From the NCBI GenBank assembly GCA_021786265.1, contig JAJYNP010000056.1:1-38082 (forward strand): DNA of 38,082 nucleotides. The letters are read 5' to 3'. This document shows positions 7,517-14,647 of this stretch, piece after piece; positions within the stretch are counted from its first letter, which is position 1; the number at the start of each line of letters is the position of its first letter. Origin of the DNA: Chloroflexota bacterium (GTDB lineage: Bacteria > Chloroflexota > Limnocylindria > Limnocylindrales > CSP1-4). The position numbers and the translations under genes are program-made. The notes under the pieces are model-generated. The model saw only the letters and a program-made list of their open reading frames with translations. It had not been told where the DNA came from and made no database searches.

Positions 7517-9160
7517 TCAGCTCACGAGGTAGCGTTCGAGCGGGGACCAGACGCTGTTGGCGTCGGCCTGGGTGGGGGCGGCCATGGCACGCACGTACCA
7601 GGCTCCCGCGGTCGGGAACGTGACGGCGAGGGTGGCGCGGCCCGTGGCGTCGGCGGCGACCGTGACGGCCCGCTGCAGGACCCAGGTGCGGTCCACGAGA
7701 CGGGCCACGCGGTACAGCACCCGGCCGGGCGGCAGGTCGGTCCGGGAGGGGCGCACCAGGGTGGTGAAGGTGACCGTCGCACCCCGGGCGAGCGGACGCA
7801 CCACGCCGCGGTTGTCGGGCCGCAGCAGCGCCAGCTGGCGCACCAGCACCCGCTGGACCGCGCTGGTCGCCGGGCCCAGGTCCGGGGCCCCATCGAACAC
7901 CGCGCGGACGTAGAGGTTCGTGGCCGGCCGGTACGCAAGCTGCACGGTCCCCGTGGAATCCGTGACCAGGCCGGCGAGGACGGTCCAGGCCTGCCCGTCG
8001 ATCGAGCGCTGGAGCTGGACGGATCGCCCGGCGACGCTGCCCCCGCCGGCGGGCGCCGCCAGCCGGGCCGTGAGCGCGACCGTTCCGCCCCAGGTGACGG
8101 TGGGAGCAGGCACCTCCAGCGAGAGGGTGGCCGGTGGGGCTGCCACAACCAGGGGGGCCGAGCTCGCGGCAGCCAGGCCGGCAGCGCTCGCGACGAGCAG
8201 GTAGCCCGAGCCCGCCGCGGTGATGGTGCAGCCGTCCCACGTCGCGACCCCCGCGACGGCAGCCCGTGACAGCCCACCCGGGCAGCTCAGCGCGGCCCCG
8301 GTGGGGGCGGAGGCGAGTGCGAGCGTCACCAGCGCGTTGCTCCCGGGCCCGCTGGTCACCGGCGCGCCCGCGGCATCCACCACCGTCACGACCGGCGCCA
8401 CGGCGAAGGGGACCCCCGCGGTCCCGTCCGTGGGCTGGGCACCGAAGCGGAGCGCGGCGGCGGTGGCGGCCGTGCCCACGAGCTGGAGCCCCGGGCCGTA
8501 GTAGGTCTGCAGGATCACCGCGGCCGCCATGCCCCCCTCCGCGCAGTGCATCGCGCTCACCTGGTAGAGGTGCCAGCCGTCGGCGTTGGCCCCGCAGGCG
8601 ACGTTGCTCCCAGCGGTGTAGTGGGTGGCGAAGAGGCCGCCGGACTTGAGGACGCTGATGCCCCACGTGGCGTCCACGGCGCTGAGCTCGGACGCCGACG
8701 GTGTCTCCGTCTCGGGCGAGTAGACCTGGTCGATCGAGGAGTCGACCACGTCGTAGCACGACCCGTCGGCCGCGGTTCCGCCGCGCCAGATCATCGCGTG
8801 GTACCAGGCGTACTCTTTCACCGCGACCGCGCCCGCCTTCAGGGCCTCGGCCGGATCGGAGGGACCCCATTCCGCGGCCATCACGACCGTCACGTAGTCG
8901 TGGAAGGGGACGACCTGGACGGTGCCCGCGGCCGGGCCGGTGGTGCGCAGCACCCGGATCGTCGTGGGGGGAATGCTGTCGCTGCTCCAGCCGGTGCAAG
9001 CCGACGCGGCCCGCACGGGCGCCGGGCCAGTTGTTCCGGCAGGTGTCCCGGCGGGAATCCCCGCCAGCGCCGCGAACGCCACCAGGCCGGTGGCCAGGGC
9101 ACCAGCGCGGCGCGCGAGTCGAGCGGTCCCCCGGGCGGAAGCGGGGGTGGGTCGGTGCAT
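7517..9160 (-). CDS. secreted SpoIID/LytB-domain protein with Ig-like repeats
   Basis: A 547-residue exported protein with a signal peptide (about 1-52; basic start, hydrophobic 20-36, then Ala-rich). The SpoIID/LytB domain spans about 67-245. Its core is YVTVVMAAEWGPSDPAEALK, then AGAVAVKEYAWYHA; Glu97 occupies the place of the catalytic glutamate of SpoIID, a lytic transglycosylase that cuts peptidoglycan at denuded glycans. After it come two or three Ig-like beta domains (about 250-345, 350-440, 440-547) that may bind wall or surface sugars. The ATG at 9160 is preferred over longer frames because GAGGAGG stands 8 bases before it and the signal peptide follows at once. In a non-sporulating genome such proteins act in wall remodelling; that role is inferred. 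Confidence 0.85.
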   Translation of the reverse strand: MHRPTPASARGTARLARRAGALATGLVAFAALAGIPAGTPAGTTGPAPVRAASACTGWSSDSIPPTTIRVLRTTGPAAGTVQVVPFHDYVTVVMAAEWGPSDPAEALKAGAVAVKEYAWYHAMIWRGGTAADGSCYDVVDSSIDQVYSPETETPSASELSAVDATWGISVLKSGGLFATHYTAGSNVACGANADGWHLYQVSAMHCAEGGMAAAVILQTYYGPGLQLVGTAATAAALRFGAQPTDGTAGVPFAVAPVVTVVDAAGAPVTSGPGSNALVTLALASAPTGAALSCPGGLSRAAVAGVATWDGCTITAAGSGYLLVASAAGLAAASSAPLVVAAPPATLSLEVPAPTVTWGGTVALTARLAAPAGGGSVAGRSVQLQRSIDGQAWTVLAGLVTDSTGTVQLAYRPATNLYVRAVFDGAPDLGPATSAVQRVLVRQLALLRPDNRGVVRPLARGATVTFTTLVRPSRTDLPPGRVLYRVARLVDRTWVLQRAVTVAADATGRATLAVTFPTAGAWYVRAMAAPTQADANSVWSPLERYLVS

Positions 9161-9192
9161 GGCGGCGATCCTCCTCGGGGGCATCCGTGCGC

Positions 9193-9222
9193 ACCATGTG
9201 CCCTGGCGCCCCGCCGCGTCAA
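9193..9222 (-). promoter_or_regulatory. candidate promoter for the SpoIID-like gene
   Basis: Minus strand TTGACG (9222-9217), an 18-base spacer, then CATGGT (9198-9193), about 33 bases before the ATG. The -10 is weak. The rest of 9223-9451, between this gene and the EamA stop, shows no convincing coding or RNA signal. Confidence 0.3.
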
Positions 9223-9451
9223 GTCGGAGCGCCGTGAGCTGTGGACCATCGTGAGCATGCCCGATCACGCCCACGCGTAGCTCCGCCTCGTCGATCGCCT
9301 TCGACAGGCTTCAGCAGAACCGGGTAGACCACCTCGGTCCGGTGGCCGCCTCAGCCGCGTCTCCCAGCGGCGACGGGTGGCGGGCACCGTGCCCGAGCGG
9401 CCCGGCGGGGGGAACCCGGGCGGCCGGCGCCGGGGCGCGCGTCCCGATCGG

Positions 9452-10381
9452 CTACGCCCCGGCCTCGTCCACCTCGGCCCCCGGTGGTCGGGCGTCTCCG
9501 AAGACCGCTCGTGACCCTGCCGTCACCCGTGCCGGCGATCGGGTGGCGAGCGCCGAACCCAGGATCACGAGCCCGAACCCGACGCCCATCGCGACGGTGA
9601 ACGGTTCCTTCAGCACCGCAACACCGAGCAGCGCCGCCACGGCCGGGTTGACGTAGGTGATCACGGTGGCCCGAACCGGGCCCATCTCCTCGATGAGCGC
9701 CGCGAACAGCAGGAACGCGGCCGCCGTGCACACGACGCCCAGGATGACGATGGCTCCCAGCACGCCCGCACCCGGCAGCACGGCCGGCCACTGGACGGCG
9801 GCGATCGGCGCGTACACCAGCGCGCAGAGCGAGAGCGAGAGCGCCATCACCCCCAGCGATGGCAGGCCGCCCAGCCGGCGAGCGAGGATGGCCGGCCCGG
9901 CGGCGTAACCCACGACGACCAGCGCAATCTCCAGCAATGCGGGCCTGTTCGTCGCATCGATGTTGACGCCGACGATCGCCGCGACTCCGGCCAGCCCCAT
10001 CAGCAGCCCGAGCAGACCGCCGCCGCCCACGCGATCCCGACCCCGGGTCACCACAGCGATGACGGTTCCGACCAGCGGCACCCCCGCCACCAGGAGGCCG
10101 GCGAGCGAGCTCGCGAGGCGCTGCTCGGCGGACCCCAGGAGCACCCACGGCACGCCGATCTCGACCGCGGCAAAGGCGACCACCCAGCGCCAGCGCGCCA
10201 GCACCGGCCGGAGTTCGCCGCGCAGGAGCGCGATCGGAAGCAGGATCAGGGCCGCGATCGTCGTGCGAGCGAAGACCAGCGTCGCCGGCGAGATCTCGGC
10301 GACGGCGACCCGGATGAACAGGTATGGGATGCCCCAGATCAGCGACATCAGGCCGAACAGCACGAGCGCGCGCCGCGTCAC
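9452..10381 (-). CDS. EamA/DMT-family permease
   Basis: A 309-residue membrane protein with ten hydrophobic segments arranged as two EamA repeats (about 5-135 and 150-280). It begins with a short helix ending LIWGIPYLFIRVAV and has the second-repeat end ITYVNPAVAALLGVAVLKEP, a hallmark of the RhaT/YdcZ-like drug/metabolite exporters. The likely role is efflux of an amino acid or other small metabolite; the substrate cannot be predicted. It starts with GTG behind AGAGGGAG, overlapping the stop of a short upstream open frame (GTGA). The 30-residue charged C-terminal tail is not conserved-looking. Confidence 0.92.
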   Translation of the reverse strand: MTRRALVLFGLMSLIWGIPYLFIRVAVAEISPATLVFARTTIAALILLPIALLRGELRPVLARWRWVVAFAAVEIGVPWVLLGSAEQRLASSLAGLLVAGVPLVGTVIAVVTRGRDRVGGGGLLGLLMGLAGVAAIVGVNIDATNRPALLEIALVVVGYAAGPAILARRLGGLPSLGVMALSLSLCALVYAPIAAVQWPAVLPGAGVLGAIVILGVVCTAAAFLLFAALIEEMGPVRATVITYVNPAVAALLGVAVLKEPFTVAMGVGFGLVILGSALATRSPARVTAGSRAVFGDARPPGAEVDEAGA

Positions 10382-10584
10382 GCCGGCTCCCTCTGGACGG
10401 GAACGCGAGCGTCCGGCACCTCTGCGACCTTCACGGTCCGATCTTCGCAGACTTCGGGCCCTCCAGCCGCGCAGACGGACGGCGTCCTGCTAGCGAAGGT
10501 TGATCCCTTCGCGCCGGCCACGATCAGCGCGGTCGAGCGCGCAGCGATGAACTCCCGGAATGCCCCGTGAACCGTCGATTCCAT
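10378..10584 (-). CDS. small hypothetical protein, doubtful
   Basis: A 68-codon frame whose stop overlaps the EamA start as GTGA, as in coupled operons. TAGCAA on the minus strand ends 9 bases before its ATG, the same leaderless spacing seen elsewhere in this window. The product (starting MESTVHGAFREFIAARS) has no recognisable domain, no membrane helix, and two cysteines about 10 residues apart. It may be a leader or coupling peptide for the exporter, a degraded gene end, or a chance frame. Codon use is less GC3-biased than in the flanking genes, which weakens the case. Confidence 0.3.
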   Translation of the reverse strand: MESTVHGAFREFIAARSTALIVAGAKGSTFASRTPSVCAAGGPEVCEDRTVKVAEVPDARVPVQREPA

Positions 10585-10599
10585 GTCTGCGCCTTGCTA

Positions 10600-10990
10600 G
10601 AACCGGCGGCCCGGCGCGCTCCAGCGCGTCGCGCCCACGCGCATGTGGGCGGACCGTCGGCCTCCGCTGGGATTCGCAATCATGTCCGGAGAGCGACCGC
10701 GCTCCTCACGGCGACGCTCCCTCCGGACGGCGGTCCGCCGTCATCGGTGCCGCGCGTAGTTCCTGGGCGATGTCAGGCGGTCGGCAGGCTCTCCATGGCG
10801 CCAGGCTTCCGAACCGCGATCGATCCGGCGATCACACCCGCACGGAGCGCCCGCTCCACAATTGTCGGCTCCTGGCACGAGCCGGCATCGGCCCCGAGGG
10901 CCAGCTGCTCTGCGATGAAGCATCAGGGCGTGCCGGGACCGGCGGGCTCGGCGCCGATGGCGGCAGCCGAGCTCAGGCGGGGCCCCCGGC
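10600..10990. other. non-coding or decayed stretch before the XRE module
   Basis: No intact gene is supported here. On the minus strand an open stretch ending in TGA at about 10785 reads like protein (EPTIVERALRAGVIAGSIAV and onward) but lacks an ATG or GTG near its upstream limit, so it may be the end of a lost gene. The local base and codon pattern is less GC3-rich than in the flanking operons, consistent with an accessory insertion. Confidence 0.4.
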
Positions 10991-10991
10991 T

Positions 10992-11033
10992 TTGACGTGC
11001 GGTCCAACGCATGTCATGATGCGTTGGACCGCA
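10992..11033 (+). promoter_or_regulatory. promoter with perfect 14-bp inverted-repeat operator for the XRE gene
   Basis: TTGACG (10992-10997), a 17-base spacer, then CATGAT (11015-11020) make a good sigma70-type promoter. A perfect inverted repeat, TGCGGTCCAACGCA (10998-11011) and TGCGTTGGACCGCA (11020-11033) with an 8-base centre, fills the space between the -35 and the start site. A dimeric repressor bound there would block polymerase. The encoded XRE protein at 11044 is the obvious candidate, giving autorepression. A transcribed hairpin is the alternative reading of the right half. Confidence 0.75.
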
Positions 11034-11043
11034 GGGGGCAACG

Positions 11044-11430
11044 ATGACCAGACTCAGCAGCATCATCGAGGATCGCGGCGTGTCGTACGCGACGCTCGCT
11101 GCTCGTGCCCGTCTTCAGCCGCGGACCGTGAGGCTGCTCGCCACGGGCGAGACGCCCATCGACAACGTCGCAGTGGGCACCATTCGTCGGATCGCATCCG
11201 CACTCGCCGTCCCGGTCGCCGTCCTCCTCGAGGAGGAGCCCGTCTATCCGGGGGACGACTCTCGGCCGCGCACGGAACGCCTGTCGGCCGCGATCCGCGA
11301 TGTCATGTGGGCGCGCCGAGCGGTGCCGTATCCGTCGCCGGTGGAGGCCGGTGCGCGCGATGAGGTCGCCGACATCACGCCGGACGAGTTCTTCACCGGG
11401 ATGCCGGCCATCGATGCCCACCGCGGCTGA
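11044..11430 (+). CDS. XRE-family helix-turn-helix regulator
   Basis: A 128-residue protein whose first 62 residues form a Cro/C1-type HTH: SIIEDRGVSYATLAARARLQ (helices 1-2), then PRTVRLLATGETPIDNVAVG (recognition helix and loop), then TIRRIASALAVPVAVLLEEE. Residues 75-128 form an acidic/aromatic tail with SAAIRDVMWARR and ITPDEFFTGMP and no known domain. It overlaps the next gene by 17 bases, and its own promoter carries a perfect inverted repeat, so it is probably an autorepressor of the pair, as antitoxins and phage-type repressors are. Whether the partner is a toxin or effector is unknown. Confidence 0.8.
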   Translation: MTRLSSIIEDRGVSYATLAARARLQPRTVRLLATGETPIDNVAVGTIRRIASALAVPVAVLLEEEPVYPGDDSRPRTERLSAAIRDVMWARRAVPYPSPVEAGARDEVADITPDEFFTGMPAIDAHRG

Positions 11431-12160
11431 CGTCTACCGCCGCGCAGGGGAGTCCGACGAACTCTCATCGGGCGACATCGCCTATCTCTCGCTCGTCCGC
11501 ACCCGGCTGGCCGGGGAGACTCCGCCCGGAGAGTCCTTCGATCCCATCGGGCGGATCCCAGCGTATCCGAAGCCGGCGCTCATGGCCCTGCCGCACGGGC
11601 GTGAGATCGCGATCGACACGATCTTCGCGCTCGTCGTGACGCACTCTTGCGAGATCGACCGCCAGAAGAACCGGGACGTGTCGGCGGACCACTTCGACTG
11701 TCGCCTGACCGTTGCCCCCATCGTCCCGGAGCCTGCCGTCGTTCTGGTCGGCCCCGAGGGCGAGGACGAGCAGTCGATCAGCTGGGCACCGATCGAGCGG
11801 AACGAGCCGGTGGCCTCGCTGTACCTGCCGCCGATCGACGACGTCTCGGTGTTCGTGCCCGGGATCGAGATGCCCTGGCCACGCGCATTCGCCGACCTTC
11901 GCGGGCTGGCGACCGTCTCCCGACGGATGGTTGAGGCCGATCGCCTGTTCGGCCTCACCCCCGCCTACCTGGGGATGCTCCAGCGCCAGCTCGCCCGGTT
12001 CTTCACGTGGCGTGATCTGGCGAGGCACGAGCTCGTCGAGGCGATGATCGGGCGCCGGATTGAGGCGGCCGCGCCGCTGAACACGAAGGCAGACCGCTGG
12101 CGCGTGGCGCTCACCGCGGACGACGGTTCGTCCGTCACCGTGGAGCTTCGGGCACAATAG
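11414..12160 (+). CDS. unknown protein with THSCEID motif, coupled to the XRE regulator
   Basis: A 248-residue soluble protein starting MPTAADVYRRAG at an ATG inside the end of the XRE gene. The notable element is FALVVTHSCEIDRQKNRD (71-88), a hydrophobic strand followed by a Ser-Cys-acid turn, then DHFDCRLTVAPIVP. Similar SCDI/SCEID turns occur in uncharacterised, phage- and defence-linked proteins; I cannot name a Pfam family with certainty. The C-terminal half is helical and aromatic (QRQLARFFTWRDLARHELVE). There is no signal peptide or membrane segment. Overlap with an autoregulated HTH gene suggests a toxin-antitoxin-like or stress-controlled module. The function is unknown; that it is a true gene is likely from its conserved-looking motif and tight coupling. 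Confidence 0.7.
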   Translation: MPTAADVYRRAGESDELSSGDIAYLSLVRTRLAGETPPGESFDPIGRIPAYPKPALMALPHGREIAIDTIFALVVTHSCEIDRQKNRDVSADHFDCRLTVAPIVPEPAVVLVGPEGEDEQSISWAPIERNEPVASLYLPPIDDVSVFVPGIEMPWPRAFADLRGLATVSRRMVEADRLFGLTPAYLGMLQRQLARFFTWRDLARHELVEAMIGRRIEAAAPLNTKADRWRVALTADDGSSVTVELRAQ

Positions 12161-12224
12161 GCCTCGGCGCCCGGCGCCCGGCGTTCACTGCACTCACGTG
12201 GATACCCCCGCTCCACGGAAATGG

Positions 12225-12776
12225 TCACCCAGAGGGCGGTGCCTGGCCACGACGTGGCCGGTCATATCCTCGGCTGAGCAGGCGGCTTTCGACTTCTGCT
12301 CCCATGGCTTGGACCTCGGCAGAGAGCGTTGGTGCCTCGAGGGCGGTCGCGATCGCGAACAGGTCCTCGCTCACCCTCGCGAGATCCTCGTCGAGAGGCG
12401 CCCGAGCAACGAGCTCTCGGGCGATCTCTCCCACGAGCCACGAATCCACTGAGGACATCCCCCGAAGGCGTGGCAGCGCCACGTGCGTGGACCCGCCCAG
12501 GCGCACACCCCGCTTGAGCAGGTCCCGCAGCTGCTGCAGGCCCCATTCATATGGGAGCCGCCCGCTCGCGAACCACCAGCCGAACGCGGTGAGCTCGTCG
12601 CCGGCCGGACTCCTGTCGCGTCGCCACTCCCAGAAACGCATGAAGCGATCCGAGAGAGTCGCCGGGAGCGGCCCTGCGCTCGCGACCTCCAGAGGCTCCA
12701 CCCCAGTGTCAAGGCTCCGCATGCGCCAGCCGCCGAGAGCGCGAACGGCGCTGAGGGAGGTCGCCCGCACGAACAC
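12225..12776 (-). CDS. hypothetical protein, probably 3' fragment of a larger gene
   Basis: 183 residues from a GTG at 12776. The core (DELTAFGWWFASGRLPYEWG, then LQQLRDLLKRGVRLGGSTHV) resembles, from memory, repeat-type tails found at the C-terminus of very large NTPases and other defence-type proteins. The same frame stays open without any ATG, GTG or TTG upstream to a TAG at 12921-12923 and continues to read like protein (LTWDQLARAIPQVFVRATSL). That points to loss of the 5' part, so this is probably a pseudogene remnant rather than an intact small gene. No ribosome site precedes 12776. It is convergent with the THSCEID gene 64 bases away. Confidence 0.5.
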   Translation of the reverse strand: MFVRATSLSAVRALGGWRMRSLDTGVEPLEVASAGPLPATLSDRFMRFWEWRRDRSPAGDELTAFGWWFASGRLPYEWGLQQLRDLLKRGVRLGGSTHVALPRLRGMSSVDSWLVGEIARELVARAPLDEDLARVSEDLFAIATALEAPTLSAEVQAMGAEVESRLLSRGYDRPRRGQAPPSG

Positions 12777-12921
12777 CTGCGGGATCGCCCGAGCAAGTTG
12801 ATCCCAGGTCAGGCGTGAGCGAGATGCTCGACGAGCATCCCCCGAAGGTCTGCCACGGGTGGCGGCGGGGGTGGCGATGCGATCGAGCAGTTTCGGAGAA
12901 GCCGCCGCGGCGGCGGCTCCC

Positions 12922-12960
12922 TAGCATGAGGGTCGTCCCCATCAAGACTCGCAGAGGAGG
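12922..12960 (+). promoter_or_regulatory. -10 and strong ribosome site for the DUF1801 gene
   Basis: TAGCAT at 12922-12927 is a plausible -10, and GAGGAGG at 12954-12960 is a near-perfect anti-16S match 9 bases before the ATG at 12970. This gene is therefore normally led, unlike several leaderless-looking neighbours. Confidence 0.5.
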
Positions 12961-12969
12961 AAACCCGCA

Positions 12970-13446
12970 ATGAAGGACACGCAGAGGTCCGCCAAGAGCA
13001 CCACCGCGATCGACAAGACGTTCGAGGGATTCACGGACGAGGAACGAGTCGCGATGAAGGAGCGCGCCCAGGAGCTGAAGGCGGCCGCGCGCCGCGGCCC
13101 GCGCGCGGACAAGGCGGACGGGGAAAGCGCCGTGCTCGCGAAGATCGCCGAGATGCCGGAACCGGATCGCGCCATGGGCGAGCGGCTCCATGCTGTCATC
13201 AAAGCCAGCGCGCCAGCCCTCTCGCCGAGACTCTGGTACGGGATGCCCGCGTATGCCAAGGACGGCAAGGTCGTCTGCTTCTTCCAGAGCGCGCAGAAGT
13301 TCAACACGAGGTACGCGACGTTCGGCTTCAGCGACGAGGCGAACCTCGACGAAGGCGCCATGTGGCCGACCGCCTTCGCTCTGACGGAGTTGACCGCCGC
13401 CGACGAGGCAAGGATCGGCGCGCTCGTGAAGAAAGCGGTGAGCTGA
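12970..13446 (+). CDS. DUF1801 / YdhG-like protein
   Basis: A 158-residue soluble protein. The C-terminal 100 residues match the DUF1801 (YdhG/YjbR-like) fold: [19 protein letters not shown], then [19 protein letters not shown], the hallmark W-YGMPAY, then [17 protein letters not shown]. The N-terminal 60 residues are lysine/alanine-rich with [19 protein letters not shown], as seen in family members that carry a basic helical lead. The family's biochemical role is not established; members are often stress-linked. It sits alone between the accessory stretch and the ArsR-led operon. Confidence 0.85.
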   Translation: MKDTQRSAKSTTAIDKTFEGFTDEERVAMKERAQELKAAARRGPRADKADGESAVLAKIAEMPEPDRAMGERLHAVIKASAPALSPRLWYGMPAYAKDGKVVCFFQSAQKFNTRYATFGFSDEANLDEGAMWPTAFALTELTAADEARIGALVKKAVS

Positions 13447-13549
13447 GGACTGAGCTCGCCACTGGGCCCCGCCCTGGGCGGGACGGCCTGAGCGGTCCGG
13501 CCTGGCTTCTGATAGCACGTCCGCTGGCGCGACACTTGACGCCGGGTGC

Positions 13550-13579
13550 TAGTATCAGCGGGATTTTATATAAAGTCCC
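13550..13579 (+). promoter_or_regulatory. promoter and 20-bp operator of the ArsR-led inositol-lipid operon
   Basis: TAGTAT at 13550-13555 is the best -10. Immediately downstream, 13560-13579 reads GGGATTTTATATAAAGTCCC, a palindrome with a single mismatched pair and an AT core that stands out in this GC-rich DNA. It would cover the transcription start, the usual place for an ArsR/SmtB-type repressor site. No good -35 is present at 17 bases. Confidence 0.7.
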
Positions 13580-13589
13580 ACTCACGTGA

Positions 13590-13949
13590 GGCCCCGAGAC
13601 GCCCTCCCCCGCCCGCATCCGATCGACGATCGCGACCATCGCCGCAGCGCCCGAGGACCTGCGCGAGCTTCGCGCCTTCTACAAGGCCCTGGCCGACGTC
13701 ACCCGCCTGCGCATCGTCCGGCGGCTCGCCGAGGCGCCGGCCACGGTCACCGACCTGGTCGAGCTGGTCGACCTGTCGCAGCCGCTCGTCTCCTGGCACC
13801 TGCGGACACTTCGGGCGGCCGGCCTGGTCGAGACGAGGCGGGTCGGGCGCGAGGTGATCTGCTCGCTCCGGCACGACGTGTTCGAGCGGTTCGAGCGCCG
13901 GCAGGATGAGCTCTTCGCCCCCGCCACCGGCACGGCGGTGATCTCGTGA
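13590..13949 (+). CDS. ArsR-family winged-helix regulator, start codon not found
   Basis: The frame encodes a clear ArsR/SmtB winged helix: ELRAFYKALADVTRLRIVRR (helices 1-2), PATVTDLVELVDLSQPLVSW then HLRTLRAAGLVETRRVGREV (recognition helix and wing), ICSLRHDVFERFERRQDEL. No metal-binding CxC pattern is visible, so the signal may not be a metal. The open frame begins after a TGA at 13587-13589 and holds no ATG, GTG or TTG before the domain; CTG at 13659 or a rare start is possible. A one-base excess in the C-run at 13606-13610 would join the domain to GTG 13586 in the next frame, so a sequencing error or real frameshift must be considered. Its stop overlaps the next start as GTGA. Confidence 0.75.
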   Translation, partial: GPETPSPARIRSTIATIAAAPEDLRELRAFYKALADVTRLRIVRRLAEAPATVTDLVELVDLSQPLVSWHLRTLRAAGLVETRRVGREVICSLRHDVFERFERRQDELFAPATGTAVIS

Positions 13950-14641
13950 CCGAGCATTCGCTGGTGCCCCCGTCCGCCAGGGCCCGGATCAAGGCGCTGG
14001 CCGTGCCACTCGCGCTGGCGCTGGGACGCGCGGGCCTCACCCCCAACGGGCTGACCGTGATCGGCTTCGCCGGCGTGTGCGTCGCGGCCGGGCTGGCCGC
14101 GACCGGCCACTGGACGAGCGCCGGCGTCGTCAGCCTGCTGTTCGCGGCCTTCGACATGCTGGACGGCGGCCTCGCGCGCGCGACGGGCCGGGTCTCCCGG
14201 TTCGGAGCGTTCCTCGACAGCACGCTGGATCGCGCCGGGGAAGGCGTGCTGTACGCCGGGATCGTGGCCGGCACCGCGAGCGTGGCGGATCGGGCGCTGC
14301 CGGCACTCGCCGCGCTGACGATGATCGCAGCGTTCCTGGTGAGCTATACCCGGGCCAGGGCCGAGGGGCTCGGGTTCGGGAGCGACGTCGGCGTTGCGCC
14401 GAGGGCCGAACGCGTCGTCATCATGGGGCTCGGCCTCATCGCCACCGGTCTGGCCGGAGGCATCACCGTGCCGGCCGGGACCGGGGGCGTGCTGGCGCTT
14501 CCCGGCGGGGCCGCGCTCGTCCTGCACAGTGGCCAGCCGTGGCTGGCGGCGACCCTCGGAATCCTGTTCATCCTGAGCACGATCACGGTGCTCCAGCGGA
14601 TCTGGCATGTACGCGCGCAGGCGCGCCAAGCGGAGGAGTAG
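13946..14641 (+). CDS. CDP-alcohol phosphotransferase, probable phosphatidylinositol-phosphate synthase
   Basis: A 231-residue, six-helix membrane enzyme that joins a CDP-diacylglycerol to an alcohol phosphate. The full signature D-x2-DG-x2-AR-x8-G-x3-D-x3-D is present: Asp70, Asp73-Gly74, Ala77-Arg78, Gly87, Asp91, Asp95 (FDMLDGGLARATGRVSRFGA, then FLDSTLDR). The alcohol cannot be read from this motif alone, but the next gene makes inositol phosphate. Synthesis of phosphatidylinositol phosphate, as by actinobacterial PgsA1/PIPS, is therefore the best reading. Phosphatidylglycerol-phosphate synthesis is the alternative. The GTG start overlaps the ArsR stop, and the inositol synthase starts 6 bases downstream. 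Confidence 0.85.
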   Translation: MTEHSLVPPSARARIKALAVPLALALGRAGLTPNGLTVIGFAGVCVAAGLAATGHWTSAGVVSLLFAAFDMLDGGLARATGRVSRFGAFLDSTLDRAGEGVLYAGIVAGTASVADRALPALAALTMIAAFLVSYTRARAEGLGFGSDVGVAPRAERVVIMGLGLIATGLAGGITVPAGTGGVLALPGGAALVLHSGQPWLAATLGILFILSTITVLQRIWHVRAQARQAEE

Positions 14642-14647
14642 GTACAG

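Noticed and set aside
9161..9274. Upstream start for the SpoIID-like protein
   Set aside because: The added stretch is not signal-like, and GAGGAGG stands right before ATG 9160.
10567..10995. Plus-strand 142-codon frame before the XRE gene
   Set aside because: Its composition is that of a mirror frame (Ser/Ala/Pro/Arg-rich), with no domain and no ribosome site.
13563..13589. ATT at 13563 as a leaderless start for the ArsR gene
   Set aside because: It is in the right frame but runs into TGA at 13587 after eight codons.
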